Positions 43,083 to 53,611 of a stretch of 64,000 bases of DNA are shown in pieces. Every line of letters starts with the position of its first letter. The first letter of the stretch is position 1. The notes beneath the pieces were generated by a model. That model was not told the DNA's origin and ran no database searches. It was given only the letters and a program-made list of their open reading frames with translations. The translations under genes and the position numbers were made by a program. Origin of the DNA: Viola odorata. Its lineage: Eukaryota; Streptophyta; Magnoliopsida; Malpighiales; Violaceae. The stretch is from the NCBI GenBank assembly GCA_963691705.1, contig OY829540.1, forward strand, positions 49,698,158-49,762,157. The letters are read 5' to 3'.

Positions 43083-45002
43083 GGCGAGGCTATCGCATTG
43101 CTAGATGCTGGTAAATGAGATTGCAGGTCCGTGCGAGGCTATCGCTCTTCGGACGTTTGCTGCGGAAAATGTAGGTGTATGTCTGTGCGAGGCTATCGCT
43201 CTCCGGATGATGCGATCACGGACCCTCCCGAAGCCAATGTTGACATTCGACAAGGCCCGATCACCCGAAGCAAAGCAAGAGCATTGTCCTTATGGTTGGA
43301 AGGCAAAATGAGAGAGAACGGATCCACCCAAGTCAAGGAAAAGCCGGCCTATGTGATTTTCCATCGAACCAAGGAAGATGCATAACCGTGATCACGGTTC
43401 GCTCTAACCGTGAATCACGCCTGGAGAGTTTTGGGTAACGTGATCACGGTTAAGTCTAACCGTGAATCACGCTATCTTCTGATGTGGGAGCTGATCCTTG
43501 GGTGCCTTACCGTGATCACGGTTTGTTCTAACCGTGAATCACGGTAGGAGTTGTGCCGAGCGTGATCACGTTTAGTCCTTAACGTGAATCACGATAGTGA
43601 GTTTGTCTAACGTGATCACGGTTAGGCCTAACCGTGAATCACGTTAGCGTCGGATTTGTTGCCTTTTTGCTTACTTGTATAAATAGCTCTTGTCTCATTT
43701 CTTTTAGTTAGTTTTTGACTTTGAGTGATATTTTGTCAAGTGAGAATACTCCTTCTTTTTATCACCTAAGCCTTGAAACTCTTCACATTTTCCTTGAGCA
43801 AGAATCGTTTAAGTTGAGATTACTCCTTCCGATTATTGCTCGGGGATTCCTCGAATTTGTATGTGTAATTTTGGCAAGTTTCTTGAATGAATGAAGGTCT
43901 ATTAAATACTTATTCCAAGGATCGTGGATGTCTACTTGCTTGGATTAATTCTTGGATGCTCATGTGATCAATTTCAATCCTTTATCAATCCTAATCATTT
44001 CCGGGTACATATTTCCTTAATTCTCCGCTAAATATTACTTGTTCGTGTCCTTTCTTTCCTTGTGATCTTGTTGTCACCAGGTAATTCGATTCGGCTAGAT
44101 CCTCTATAAGCTCCATTGTAATTCGGCCTACTTACCCTAGGCAGGATCACATCACCGGATGTTGACATGCAAATGTGAATGAGGGTCCGTACGAGGCTAT
44201 CGCTCTTCGGATGTTGACATGGAAATGTGAATGAGGGTCCGTGCGAGGCTATCGCTCTTTGGATGTTGATGTGAAAATGTGAATGAGGGTCCGTGCGAGG
44301 CTATCGCTCTTTGGACGTTGATGTGGAAGTGTGAAAGCATGTCCGTGCAAGGCTATCGCTCTTTGGATGTTGATGTGGAAATGTGAATGAAGGTCCGTGC
44401 GAGGCTATCGCTCTTTGGACGTTGATGTGGAAATGTGAGTGAAGGTCCGTGCGAGGCTACCGCTCTTTGGACGTTGATGTGGAAGTGTGAAAGCATGTCC
44501 GTGCGAGGCTATCACTCTTTGGACGTTGATGTGGAAATGTGAATGAAGGTCCGTGCGAGGCTATCGCTCTCCGAACGTTGACGTGGAAAATGTGAATGTA
44601 GTTTCGTACGAGGCTATCGCTCTTTGGACGTTGACGTGGTAATGTGAAGGAATGTCCGTGCGAGGCTATCGCTCTCCGAACGTTGACGTGGAAATGTGAA
44701 GGAATGTCCGTGCGAGGCTATCGCTCTCCGAACGTTGACGTGGAAATGTGAAGGAATGTCCGTGCGAGGCTATCGCTCTCCAGATGTTGGTGTTGAAAAG
44801 GTAACTACAACCGTGCGAGGCTATCGCTCTCCGGATGTTGGTGTTGAAAATATAACTACACGACCGTGCGAGGCTATCGCTCTCCGGACGCTGGTGCTGA
44901 AAGTAACTACACAACCGTGCGAGGCTATCGCTCTCCGGATGTTGATGCTAAAAATAACTACACGACCGTGCGAGGCTATCGCTCTCCGGACGCTGGTGCT
45001 GA
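43083..45002. repeat. array B: ~19 short tandem units in E7, split by E8
   Basis: Core CCGTGCGAGGCTATCGCTCT repeats at ~45-55 bp spacing: three units before E8 and sixteen after it. The sequence between cores is also repeated (GTTGATGTGGAAATGTGAA). Frames across it are periodic peptides and not credible proteins. Function unknown. Confidence 0.85.
43208..44154 (+). mobile_element. E8: solo LTR inside array B
   Basis: 947 bp, TGATGCGATC...GATCACATCA, TSD CCGGA (43203-43207 and 44155-44159), which is part of the array core. Its first ~175 bases encode the end of a gypsy pol (DAITDPPEANVDIRQGPITR... to TAA at 43383), the same layout as the E4 LTR. Five paired CGTGATCACG / CGTGAATCACG motifs follow (43385-43640), and TATAAATAG near 43679. 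Confidence 0.85.
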
Positions 45003-47900
45003 AAGTATAGTCGCTCAAGGAGGAGTAATAATTATGTAGAAATGTAGAATTATGTAAGGTGAGGGTAACACTCACACTTCATACGTTTTGACAGAAAATG
45101 TAAATGAGAGTTGGAACGCACCTTTGGTTTAAGGCAACTTACCTTTGCACGAGCCTTCTGACGACTCAACCTGAATTCGCGAATGGTTGCTTTGGAAGGC
45201 CATTTCACTCTCCACAACTTGATTGGATTCGTTTGACAAAATCCGCGGCGAGGGCATTACAACGACATCTTTATCGAAGACCCATGGTTGAGGAGTGGTA
45301 ACGTTCTCTATTCGATTTGTTGATGGGATTTTGATGAAAATCCGAGATGACGAGGGCTTTACAACGATGTTGTGATCAAAGACCCATGGTTTATGCGATC
45401 CCATCAAAGCATATCTGTATCCTGCAAATAGGAAGGAAGCAAACATGCAGCAACGGATAGAAAAAGAGAGAGCAAATGATAATGTGAGAACTATCAAATA
45501 TTCCTACATTTAACTCATGGCTTGCCCCCAAGTTTTTTGTTTGGAATGAAAATGATTTCTTTGTTCAAGCATTTTTTTCTGGATAAATTGTTCGTCCAAT
45601 TTTGTTATTTAAATATGATTGATGCAAGTCTAGATAATGCCTGCGTCTTGTTCAGGAAATAACGACCTCAAGAACAAGACTTTCCCACGACATGCAGTTG
45701 TAAGCAATCCTCACTAGATATTAGTTTTTGCGCTCACGCTCAGAAAACTAGGTTATGTGTTTACACTCATAAAAATGCAATAAACATAGCACAAAAATTA
45801 AATTTGCAATGTCAATCCGAGTGAATAGACTTCAAATGAAGATGCTCATGCATGGGCCTTTTAAGAATCCAGAGGACTTTGCAAGAGATAAGAAGTGAGA
45901 GATTTTATGGAAAGGGAAAGTTTGTGGTGTTGTTGGTTTTTTGTTTGAGTTTGCGCTCATTGACTGATTGTGATGAGGGCAAATTATGGTGAAAGATGTT
46001 TTGGCGATTTGATGGTGGAGAAGAGCAACGTACACGAGTTCTTCTTCTTTTGTTGGGACATTCTTTCTCATGGTCATCTTTGATCGATCTCGATTCACTT
46101 GCTTTCGTTTTTATTGAGTTGGTGGTTCTTGAGACACATTTTCTTTATATTTCTTTCCTCTCTCTTCGTTTTTCCTTTTGTCCTTTTTTCATTTTCTTTT
46201 CTCTCTTTTTTTTTATTGATTTTTTCCCTCTCTTTTTTTTCTTCCTTTTTTTTCCCTTTTTTCTCTTGTAGGTATTAATAGCATGTGAAGTAGATGCGAT
46301 TTCCTTTGTTTCGGTTCTTTCGGGCAAAGGCCTTCTGATTGATTTCCTTTACTCTTCCGCGTATTAGCGCGGGTCGTCTCCCTTGGGGGGTTTTCTTGTC
46401 GTCTTGTTGATCCGTTGTAATGATCTTTAACATGCTCGTGGTGTCTTGGTCGGTCATTCTAGTTGAGCGTTTATTTGTTTGCGAAGAACTTCTTTTTCTT
46501 TTTTTTAAGGTGGCAAAAGGAATGTAGGGTGATGTAGTTTTAGTTGGAAAAATAAATTAAGAGGGGAGGAGAACGCAAAGTCCAATGTCATCTTATTGTT
46601 ATCCCATGTCTGATTGTTCATGTACCCTGGATATTATGCAAATCTAACTAGCACCTAGTTTAGCATTTACACTTATGAAGGAAATAAGGCATGAAGGCCC
46701 AAAATACTCACAGGGATATGTTTTGCGATTGCTTACATCTAAACATGTCGTGGATATAAGAGTTGACAGACAAGATCATGCATGCTTATATAACTTCTAA
46801 AGAACACTCAAGTTATCCGTGACGTGATAAAATGATGAACATGTTTGATCTAAGAAATGTTAAAACGTAGGATTTTCAAGCCAAGCAACATATATTTATT
46901 TTAGTTTAGTTTTTATTTGTGTTTTTTATTATTTTATGTTTTGCAAAAACTATGAATTTTAGTAGACATGACGCACACACTCTTGCAACAACATAAATTG
47001 CGGGAATTCTAAAATCGTGGAAACGTAAATTGCAAAAACGGAAATTGCGGAAACGGAAATTGCAAAAATATAAAAGGACAACTTCCCTGAAAAATGAGCT
47101 TGGACATTTTTCGACACCTTCTTTTGGTCGTTACTTCACTTGCTTACCCCCCAGTTTACAAGTCTCGTTGCACCTGAAATGTAAAATTGCGGACACACGA
47201 ATTACAGAAACGTAAATTGAGGAAAGGGAAACTGTAAACGTAAAGGAAAACTTCCTTGAAAAATGAGCTTTGAAATTTTTCAACGCCTTCCTTTGGTCGT
47301 TACTTCACTTGCTTGCCCCCAAGTTTGCAAGTCTCGTTGCACCTGAAATGAAGAGACAACTAAATAGTAAATTCATAGGGAAAAAGTATCCCAAGATGTT
47401 GAATTTAACGAAAACAGAAACATTGGAAAGAACACGTGGGTTGCCTCCCACAAAGCGCCCTTGTTTAAAGTCGTAGGCTCGACTAACGTGTACGGCTTCC
47501 CTTCATACCTTCGTCCTGCAAGAAAAGAAACTAATAAGTAGTGTCTAAAGTTAGAAATTTTGACGAAAATGAGGGTGTGAACCGCCACACAAAATTTGAT
47601 GAAAAGTGGGGGTTAGTTTGCTTCCTGGGAGCCATCGTTAACCTGAAAAGAAAAGTGAAAATAAATAAAAGTGAGTATGGGCGGTGCAATCCCGAGGCCT
47701 CCATGCTGCTTATTCCCTCTTCCGGCCACTCTTTCACTTAATACTTTCGGGGGGAACAAAAAGACGATGCATCTTGGGTTAGCATTTCCGATGGAGATGC
47801 GAAGGGAGCCTTTATTCATTCCAACGACATAGCATGATCTTAGGTGCTATCCATGAAAACCCTTGAAGCGACCCGGAGTAAGTAGCTAAAGTCATCATGC
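45003..47900. other. non-coding interior of E7
   Basis: No gene recognised in 2.9 kb. Visible structure: two diverged copies of a ~100 bp block (about 45215-45290 and 45325-45400, sharing AAGACCCATGGTT), a ~130-base polypyrimidine stretch at 46139-46270, and two copies of a ~105 bp block (about 47080-47180 and 47250-47350, sharing GGTCGTTACTTCACTTGCTT). Confidence 0.5.
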
Positions 47901-47939
47901 TCAGAAAATCTCTAAATTGTTTGCGAGAGGTCCGTCGCC

Positions 47940-49800
47940 CCTAAAAATTTGATTTTTGGTATGCGCATACTTCAATCCGTTATCAACATCTTTCGTGTTT
48001 TGGCCGAGCGGAAGTTCTGAGTCCATCGTATCCGTATTGGCCCAGGTAAAAGATCACGCGGCTGAGACCGGGAAAACTGTCATCCTTACGTCTAAATTTT
48101 TTGCGAGCGATGTGCTACTCGGAAAAATCCCATTTTTGGTATGGAAAATATTCAATGTGTTGTGAACATCTTTCTTGTTTTGTACGAGTGGAAATTACTA
48201 GCCAATTATGTTGATATTAGCCAAAACAAAAGAATGCGCAGCTGAGACCGAGTAGAGTAGCTATCCTCACGCCTAAATTATTTGCCAGAGATGTGTTGCC
48301 CCGAATGCTCTGAAATTTGGTGTGGACATACATCAATGTGTTTTGAACATCTTTCGTGTTTTGGTCGAACGAAAATTCTGAGCCCATCATGTTGATATCA
48401 GACAAAACAAACGAGTGTGCAGCCGAAACTGCTTGGAGAAAATGAACTTGAAAGGATTTGGAGCCGAAGCTAGCGACATGCCGCTAGGGGCCAGGTGACA
48501 TGCCGCCAGAGATGACCTTTCATGGGCCTTGCTTTTGGCTGAGGTGTACTGCTCCAAAAATTCTGAAATTTGGTAGGGGAGACCTTCAATATGTTACGAA
48601 CATCTTTCGTGTTTTGGCTGAACGAAAATTTGCAGCCAAACGCCTTCATATTGGCCGAGATAAAAGATCGCGCGGCTGAGACTGACAAGACTGTCCTCCT
48701 TACGTCCAAATTATTTTCAAGCAATGTGCTGCTCGGAAAAATCCCAATTTTGGCATGGGAAATCTTCAATGTTTTATGAACATCTTTTGTGTTTTGGCCA
48801 AAGGGAGGTTCCGAGTCCATCGTATTGATATTAGCCAAAACAAAATAACGCGCAGCTGGGGCCTAGTAGAGCAGCTGTCCTTGAGTTTAGAATTTGTTTC
48901 AAGAGATTGGATGCTCAGAACTTTCTGAAATTTATCATGGATGAACTTCAACATGTTGGGAACATCTTTCATGTTTTGGCAGAGTAGAAATTCTGAGTAA
49001 ATCACGTTGATATCGGCCAAAACAAATGATCGCGCAACTGAGCGGATGATTTTGGAGGCAAAAAAAAATGATTTTGATGGGATTTGGAGCGAAGCTAGCG
49101 ACATGCCGCTAGGGCTAGGCGGCATGCCGCCAGAGACAGGTTTGGGAGCCGATTGCGGCCTCCTTGGATGGAGCTACCCTGCTCCAAAAAATCTGAGATT
49201 TGGTATGGATGAACTTCAACAAGCTAGAAACATATTTCATGTTTTGGAGAAGTAGAAATTCTGAGTAAATCATGTTGATATTGGCCAAAACAAAAGATCG
49301 CGTAGCTGAGACGGAGGAGCATCTACCCATGCGTTCTAAATTTTTTTGTGAGAGATTTGCTATTCCAAAAATTCTGAAATTTGGTGGGGGTGGATTTCTA
49401 TGTGTGATGAACATCTTGCATGTTTTGGTTGAGTGAAAATTTGGAGCCAAACGTATTCGTATTGGCCGAGACAAAAGATTGCGCAGCTGGGGCCTAGAAA
49501 GTGCTAACTTCCCTTGCGTTCCGAATTTTGTTGTGAAAGATTGGCTGCCCAGAACTTTATGAAATTTTGTATGGTTAAATTTTAGCCTATTTTAAACATC
49601 TTTAATGTTTTGGTCTAGTGGAAATTCGATGCAAATCATCTTCATTTTGGCCAAGACAAAAGATTGCGCAGGTGAGGCCGAGAAATGGAGTTGTCTTTGT
49701 GTTCTGAATTCGTTTGGCGAAAATGGGCTATTCCGAAAATTATGAAATTTGGTAGGGGGGACTTTTATGTGTGATGAACATCTTTCGTGTTTTTTTTCCA
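47940..49800. repeat. array A': inverted tandem units of ~182 bp in E7
   Basis: About ten units with AACATCTTTCGTGTTTTGG cores (near 47987, 48166, 48345, 48600, 48778, 48960, 49229, 49409, 49597, 49777), the reverse complement of the array A unit. Two units contain an inserted GCGACATGCCGCTAGGG block (48470, 49090). Confidence 0.85.
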
Positions 49801-50880
49801 AGGTCAATCAATCGTGTTTTTTTTTGGTGGGCTTTATATATGGTTCATTTGGGGGGGGGAGGAGGTTGATTTGATTGTAGGCGATGGCCGTTCGATGTCT
49901 TTTGGATGTGCGAGAGAGAGAAAAACACATTTCGTAATTATCCAAATAACTACGAATTTTGTCATTAATCTTTTTTTCGTCCAAAAGGGGTTACAACCAT
50001 TACAAGTTGATTTAACTATCTAGATTTATCTAAAGGCTAGTAGATAAAGTCTAGGAACATTGTTACATGGGGTAAAAACAAAATCTAAGCAACAGATGCT
50101 CGATTCTGAAGGCGACAATCTTTGGAAGTCGAGATCCGTTTGCTCATAAAAAATGTTCTAATGACGCAATCTCTCCTTTTTACATCACCACTTCCTCTAT
50201 CCCAATCTTGTCCGCAATATCGGAAATGAAAACCGGATTTCAACATATCCCCTCGTGCAACTTGATTCCCGAAACTTCTTTCCCCAAAAAGTATCAAGTG
50301 AAAGTAGCGCAGGCACTGTCATTTGAACAAGCAGGATGGGTCCTGGGGAGAGTAAAACAGAGTTCCAGTATTAGTAATTAACACAAAATGTGTTACTAGG
50401 TTCTTTACATGTATTACTAAAAAGGGTGCGGAAAGGAGAAAAAACGTAGAAAACGTGGTAAACCAAGCCATGACAAAACAAGTATGATGCACGTGATGGG
50501 GGCTTTTGATGTCGACTAAAGTTCTAACGGCATGAAAGTTCCCGACGATACCATAGAATGGTCCAAAAAGTGTCGTAGAGCGACCACCTATTCCTTCCCA
50601 CGAACTCAGGTCACTTTCCAATCATTTACATAGGCCAATGATTGAATCATGTTAACCGAGTTCGCTTACCAGAATGGGGCCAACCGTCTGGCTAGCTTTA
50701 AGGGTTCGAGCGGGTTGGGTTTCAAGAACATTACCCAGGACTCGTGTCCCAGGGTGTCCTTACTCCCCGTCCTAAACTTATTTGGTAAGGCGACCCCTGG
50801 GTGTAGGGCCTATGCATGCAATGCGTATGACAGTTGATCAAAGCAATAACAAATAGTCACGAAAACAGTTTATTAAAGCA
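49801..50880. other. E7 interior right of array A'
   Basis: No gene recognised. 50598-50690 is the reverse complement of LTR-A 38195-38280 (shared AATGATTGAATCATGTTAAC-like stretch), so an LTR piece lies here inverted. Confidence 0.5.
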
Positions 50881-51086
50881 AGTAAATAAAAAAAAACAAA
50901 CACCTTAAAAAAACCGGCTTCGACTCTACTAGTCCCCAGTGAAGTCGCCAAACTGTCGCACCCCCTTTTTCGTTGAAAAACGAGTTTAAGGGTGGCGACT
51001 TCATTGCATTATGCGAAGCATCCATTTATGCTTAGCATCTGTCCCGAACCTTAAACTCGTTTTTCAACGAAAAAGGGGGTGCGACA
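50881..51086. repeat. E7 right end: inverted leader and LTR tip folded on direct LTR tip
   Basis: 50881-50953 reads, on the minus strand, as LTR tip followed by TTTGGCGACTTCACTGGGGA and leader. 50954-50991 is a perfect 38 bp inverted repeat of 51049-51086, with a 57-base loop. 50992-51086 is the last 95 bp of the LTR in direct orientation (as 38500-38594). Confidence 0.9.
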
Positions 51087-51702
51087 GTGTGCATGAGACC
51101 AGACATTGCTCATGCAGTGGGAGTTGTTAGCAGATTCATGTCTAATCCTGGGAGAGAGCATTGGGAGGCGGTTAAGTGGCTGCTACGCTACTTGAAAGGT
51201 ACCTCTAAGGTTGCATTATGTTTCCGCAGGAAAGATGTAATCTTGGAAGGATTCACTGATGCAGATTTGGGTGGTTGTGAGGATACAATAAAGAGTACTA
51301 CGAGATATACTTTTACTTTGGGTGGCACAACAGTTAGTTGGATGTCTCGACTTCAAAAGAGTGTTGCTCTTTCAACCACGGAAGCAGAGCATGGCTATTT
51401 CAGAAGCCAGCAAGAAAATGATTTGGTTGAAGAATTTTCTTGAGGAGTTAGGAAAGAAACAGAAAGACAACGCTCTGTACAGTGACAGTCAGAGTGTCAT
51501 TCATCTTGTGAAGAATCCTGTGTTTCATGCCAGGACAAAACCCATCCAGTTGAGATATCACTTTATCAGGGAGTTGATTAGTGATGGTACTTTGTCCTTG
51601 AAGAAAATCCTTGGTTCAAGGAATCCAGCAGATATGCTGACCAAGGTGGTTACTAAAGAGAAGTTGAAGTTTTGCATAGCTTCAACTGGCCTTCAGAACT
51701 GA
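51087..51702 (+). pseudogene. E6 copia polyprotein, 3' part (RT end and RNase H)
   Basis: Continues the frame interrupted at 35250: CMRPDIAHAVGVVSRFMSNPG, FTDADLGGCEDT, SWMSRLQKSVALSTTEAE, then a frame change near 51400 and KKMIWLKNFLEELG, YSDSQSVIHLVKNP, ADMLTKVVT, ending at 51702. It is the copia RNase H. Confidence 0.9.
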
Positions 51703-51806
51703 CTGTTGAAGAAGGCTCAGCACATATAGAGTTGCTTAATGCTGTTGGGTTTTACTAGAGTTACATGAGTGAAAGTGGACCTGTGATCAGTCTCCAAGTG
51801 GGAGAT

Positions 51807-52046
51807 TGTTGGGTATGTGGAGTCTGATATACCACATCGCTAACATAGGGAATGGAGGTCGGCCCTTTCCCTATAAATAGACTCTCTTGTAATTGTAAAA
51901 CTAACGAATATTAAGATTAATAATATTTGTGCGGTTTGTGGAGTGCGGCTAGACCGATACCACGTTAATCCCTTGTCTTATTTATTGTCGTTTATCTTTC
52001 TCAATCTAGGTTATCTTTCGGTCTCCTACTCAGGTAATTCCTAACA
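51807..52046 (+). repeat. E6 3' LTR
   Basis: 240 bp; preceded by CCAAGTGGGAGAT (purine tract). It has 29 bases more than the 5' LTR near 51998-52020, from an imperfect duplication of TTATCTTTC sequence. Confidence 0.92.
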
Positions 52047-52052
52047 ACTATT

Positions 52053-52372
52053 ATCATTGTAATCGTTTGAGTGTGAAATATTTGATCTGTTGCCTACTAT
52101 TTCTTGCTGCGAATCTCCAAGCTTTCAAGTGTGTGATACATCCATCATCGTGCTATAAATCATACATTCATCCAACCATACAACTCCACGGTAACATCTA
52201 TTCCCTTTCATTGCGTCTCTTATCATCTTCCTTTCCGTTGTGCCATTCCAAATCCTTCCTTTTCATTGTCGTATGGTTATCAATCATCTTGTGTGTAACA
52301 ACTCACGGTCTAGATCCTCCATTAAGAGCTTCATACTCTATGGTTCATTTAAAAATGAGTCAGAGCGTATCA
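52053..52372 (+). repeat. E5 5' LTR, right part
   Basis: Continues the LTR broken at 31797; aligns with 55925-56262 and ends GCGTATCA, followed by AATGGTAGCGGAGC. Confidence 0.88.
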
Positions 52373-53611
52373 AATGGTAGCGGAGCTTAGTTGCCTTGAG
52401 TTGTTCTTTTTGTGTCTACGTTTTACACCCGAAAAGGTTCACACTTTCTGTCAAGAAATCCATATTTCATGTGTCTAAGACATTAACCTTGAGTTTCTTG
52501 ATGTTTGGGTGAAGTTTGAGCCAATAGAGCACCAAAGTTGCAAGCTTGTATTTTTCCAGAAAATTGGTGTTCTTGGTGTTCATCTGAAATTGGTTTCTCT
52601 TTCTTGATTGAAACTTGTTATGCCAAGTCTTAAAAGAGTCCAGAGTCAAGTGCATAATTTTTTCACAATTGTTTTCCAAATTTTAGGATCAAACTTCGAA
52701 CATTACAGTCAAGAACATTCAAAGTTGTTCTTGAGTATTCTTGAGCTAGCTATTGAAAATCCTTGAGTTTGATCCATATTTCTGTTTCCCTAGATAAGCT
52801 CGGTGTTTCTTTCTTATTTTAATCCATTTCAAATTGAACAAAGTCAGTTTTCCTTTCCTACCACTCTTCTTTGCCCCAAACTAACCTCATTTGTGCAACA
52901 CCAAAAGAGAGGCTTCAAAAGCAACTGTCAACTTTCTATTTTTGTGCAAAAAACCTTCTCCTTAAATGCCCAGCTAAACCCTCACATGTCAAAACCTTTC
53001 ACCAAAAACCTACAGACAAGGACCTGAACCAAAAAAAAAAAAAGAAGACAGAAATACAAATTCCCCACCAGCTACCAGCTACAAAGAGGAAGGTGTGAGT
53101 GACCCCTACACCTTCACCTTCTACCCAAGAAAGAAACATCAAAAACGTCCACCTTGAGTCACTCCTTTCTCCCTTCCATTTCTCAAGTGATAAAGTCTTC
53201 CACGTCCTAAACTCAAGTCCTAAACAAAGGGCATAAAAGTTGCAAACAAGACATATTGCCAAAAAGACAAGTCTAAACTTCAAGTGAGTTGTCGTGTAAT
53301 TTGAGTCTTTCAACTTGAGTCCTTCCTCTCTTTTTTTTTCATTTATCTCTTGAGTCCTTGATTTTATTTTGCTTATTTATTTTCCTTCGAGTCCTTTATC
53401 TTGTGTTCTTCCTTGTCAAGTCGTGTGTTTGATACGTGAGACGAAAGGATTGGATGATAGTGGATACGTAACTTGCAACACAATTCGGAACCTAGGATTG
53501 AGCGATTTTTGGCGAGGACAACTTTTATGAGTGCTTAAACATGAGAGTACACACGTGAGGGAATGTTTATTTTCCTAACGTTTAATTGAGTGTGTAGGTA
53601 CGAATCAAATC
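52373..53611 (+). other. E5 leader
   Basis: 1.2 kb of untranslated leader from the primer site (52375-52386) to the gag ATG. AT-rich, no frame of note. Confidence 0.7.

Larger units (their letters stand above)
35251..51086 (+). mobile_element. E7: 15.8 kb non-coding LTR-type element with inverted repeat arrays
   Basis: Bounded by TGTTGCTACC...GGTGCGACA with TSD GTGTG (35246-35250 and 51087-51091); removing it restores the copia RT frame (YAMVCMRPDIAHAV). It contains a 3.3 kb LTR, a TTTGGCGACTTCACTTGGGA primer-like site and a direct array of ~182 bp units. A hAT MITE, a partial second LTR, a ~50 bp array with solo LTR E8, and an inverted array of the same ~182 bp units follow. The right end has only the last ~95 bp of the LTR, preceded by an inverted LTR tip. 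No gag or pol was found. It resembles a LARD with Ogre-like primer site, later rearranged; the lineage is inferred. Confidence 0.85.
31798..52046 (+). mobile_element. E6: Ty1/copia element inserted in the E5 LTR, split by E7
   Basis: LTRs 31798-32008 and 51807-52046 (TGTTGGG...CCTAACA), TSD ACTATT at 31792-31797 and 52047-52052. Domain order gag, protease, integrase, RT, RNase H is that of Ty1/copia. Without E7 it is about 4.4 kb. The LTRs differ at about seven positions plus a 29 bp indel. Confidence 0.93.

Noticed and set aside
43083..45002. CRISPR-like pattern of short repeats and spacers
   Set aside because: The genome is eukaryotic, the 'spacers' are themselves repeated, and there are no cas genes. 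It is a tandem array in E7.
44666..45075. Periodic ORFs on both strands over array B
   Set aside because: They arise from a repeat length that keeps frame; peptides are pure repeats with no domain, start context or conservation.
45996..46271. 91-codon ORF rich in F, L and S resembling a membrane protein
   Set aside because: It is the translation of the polypyrimidine stretch.
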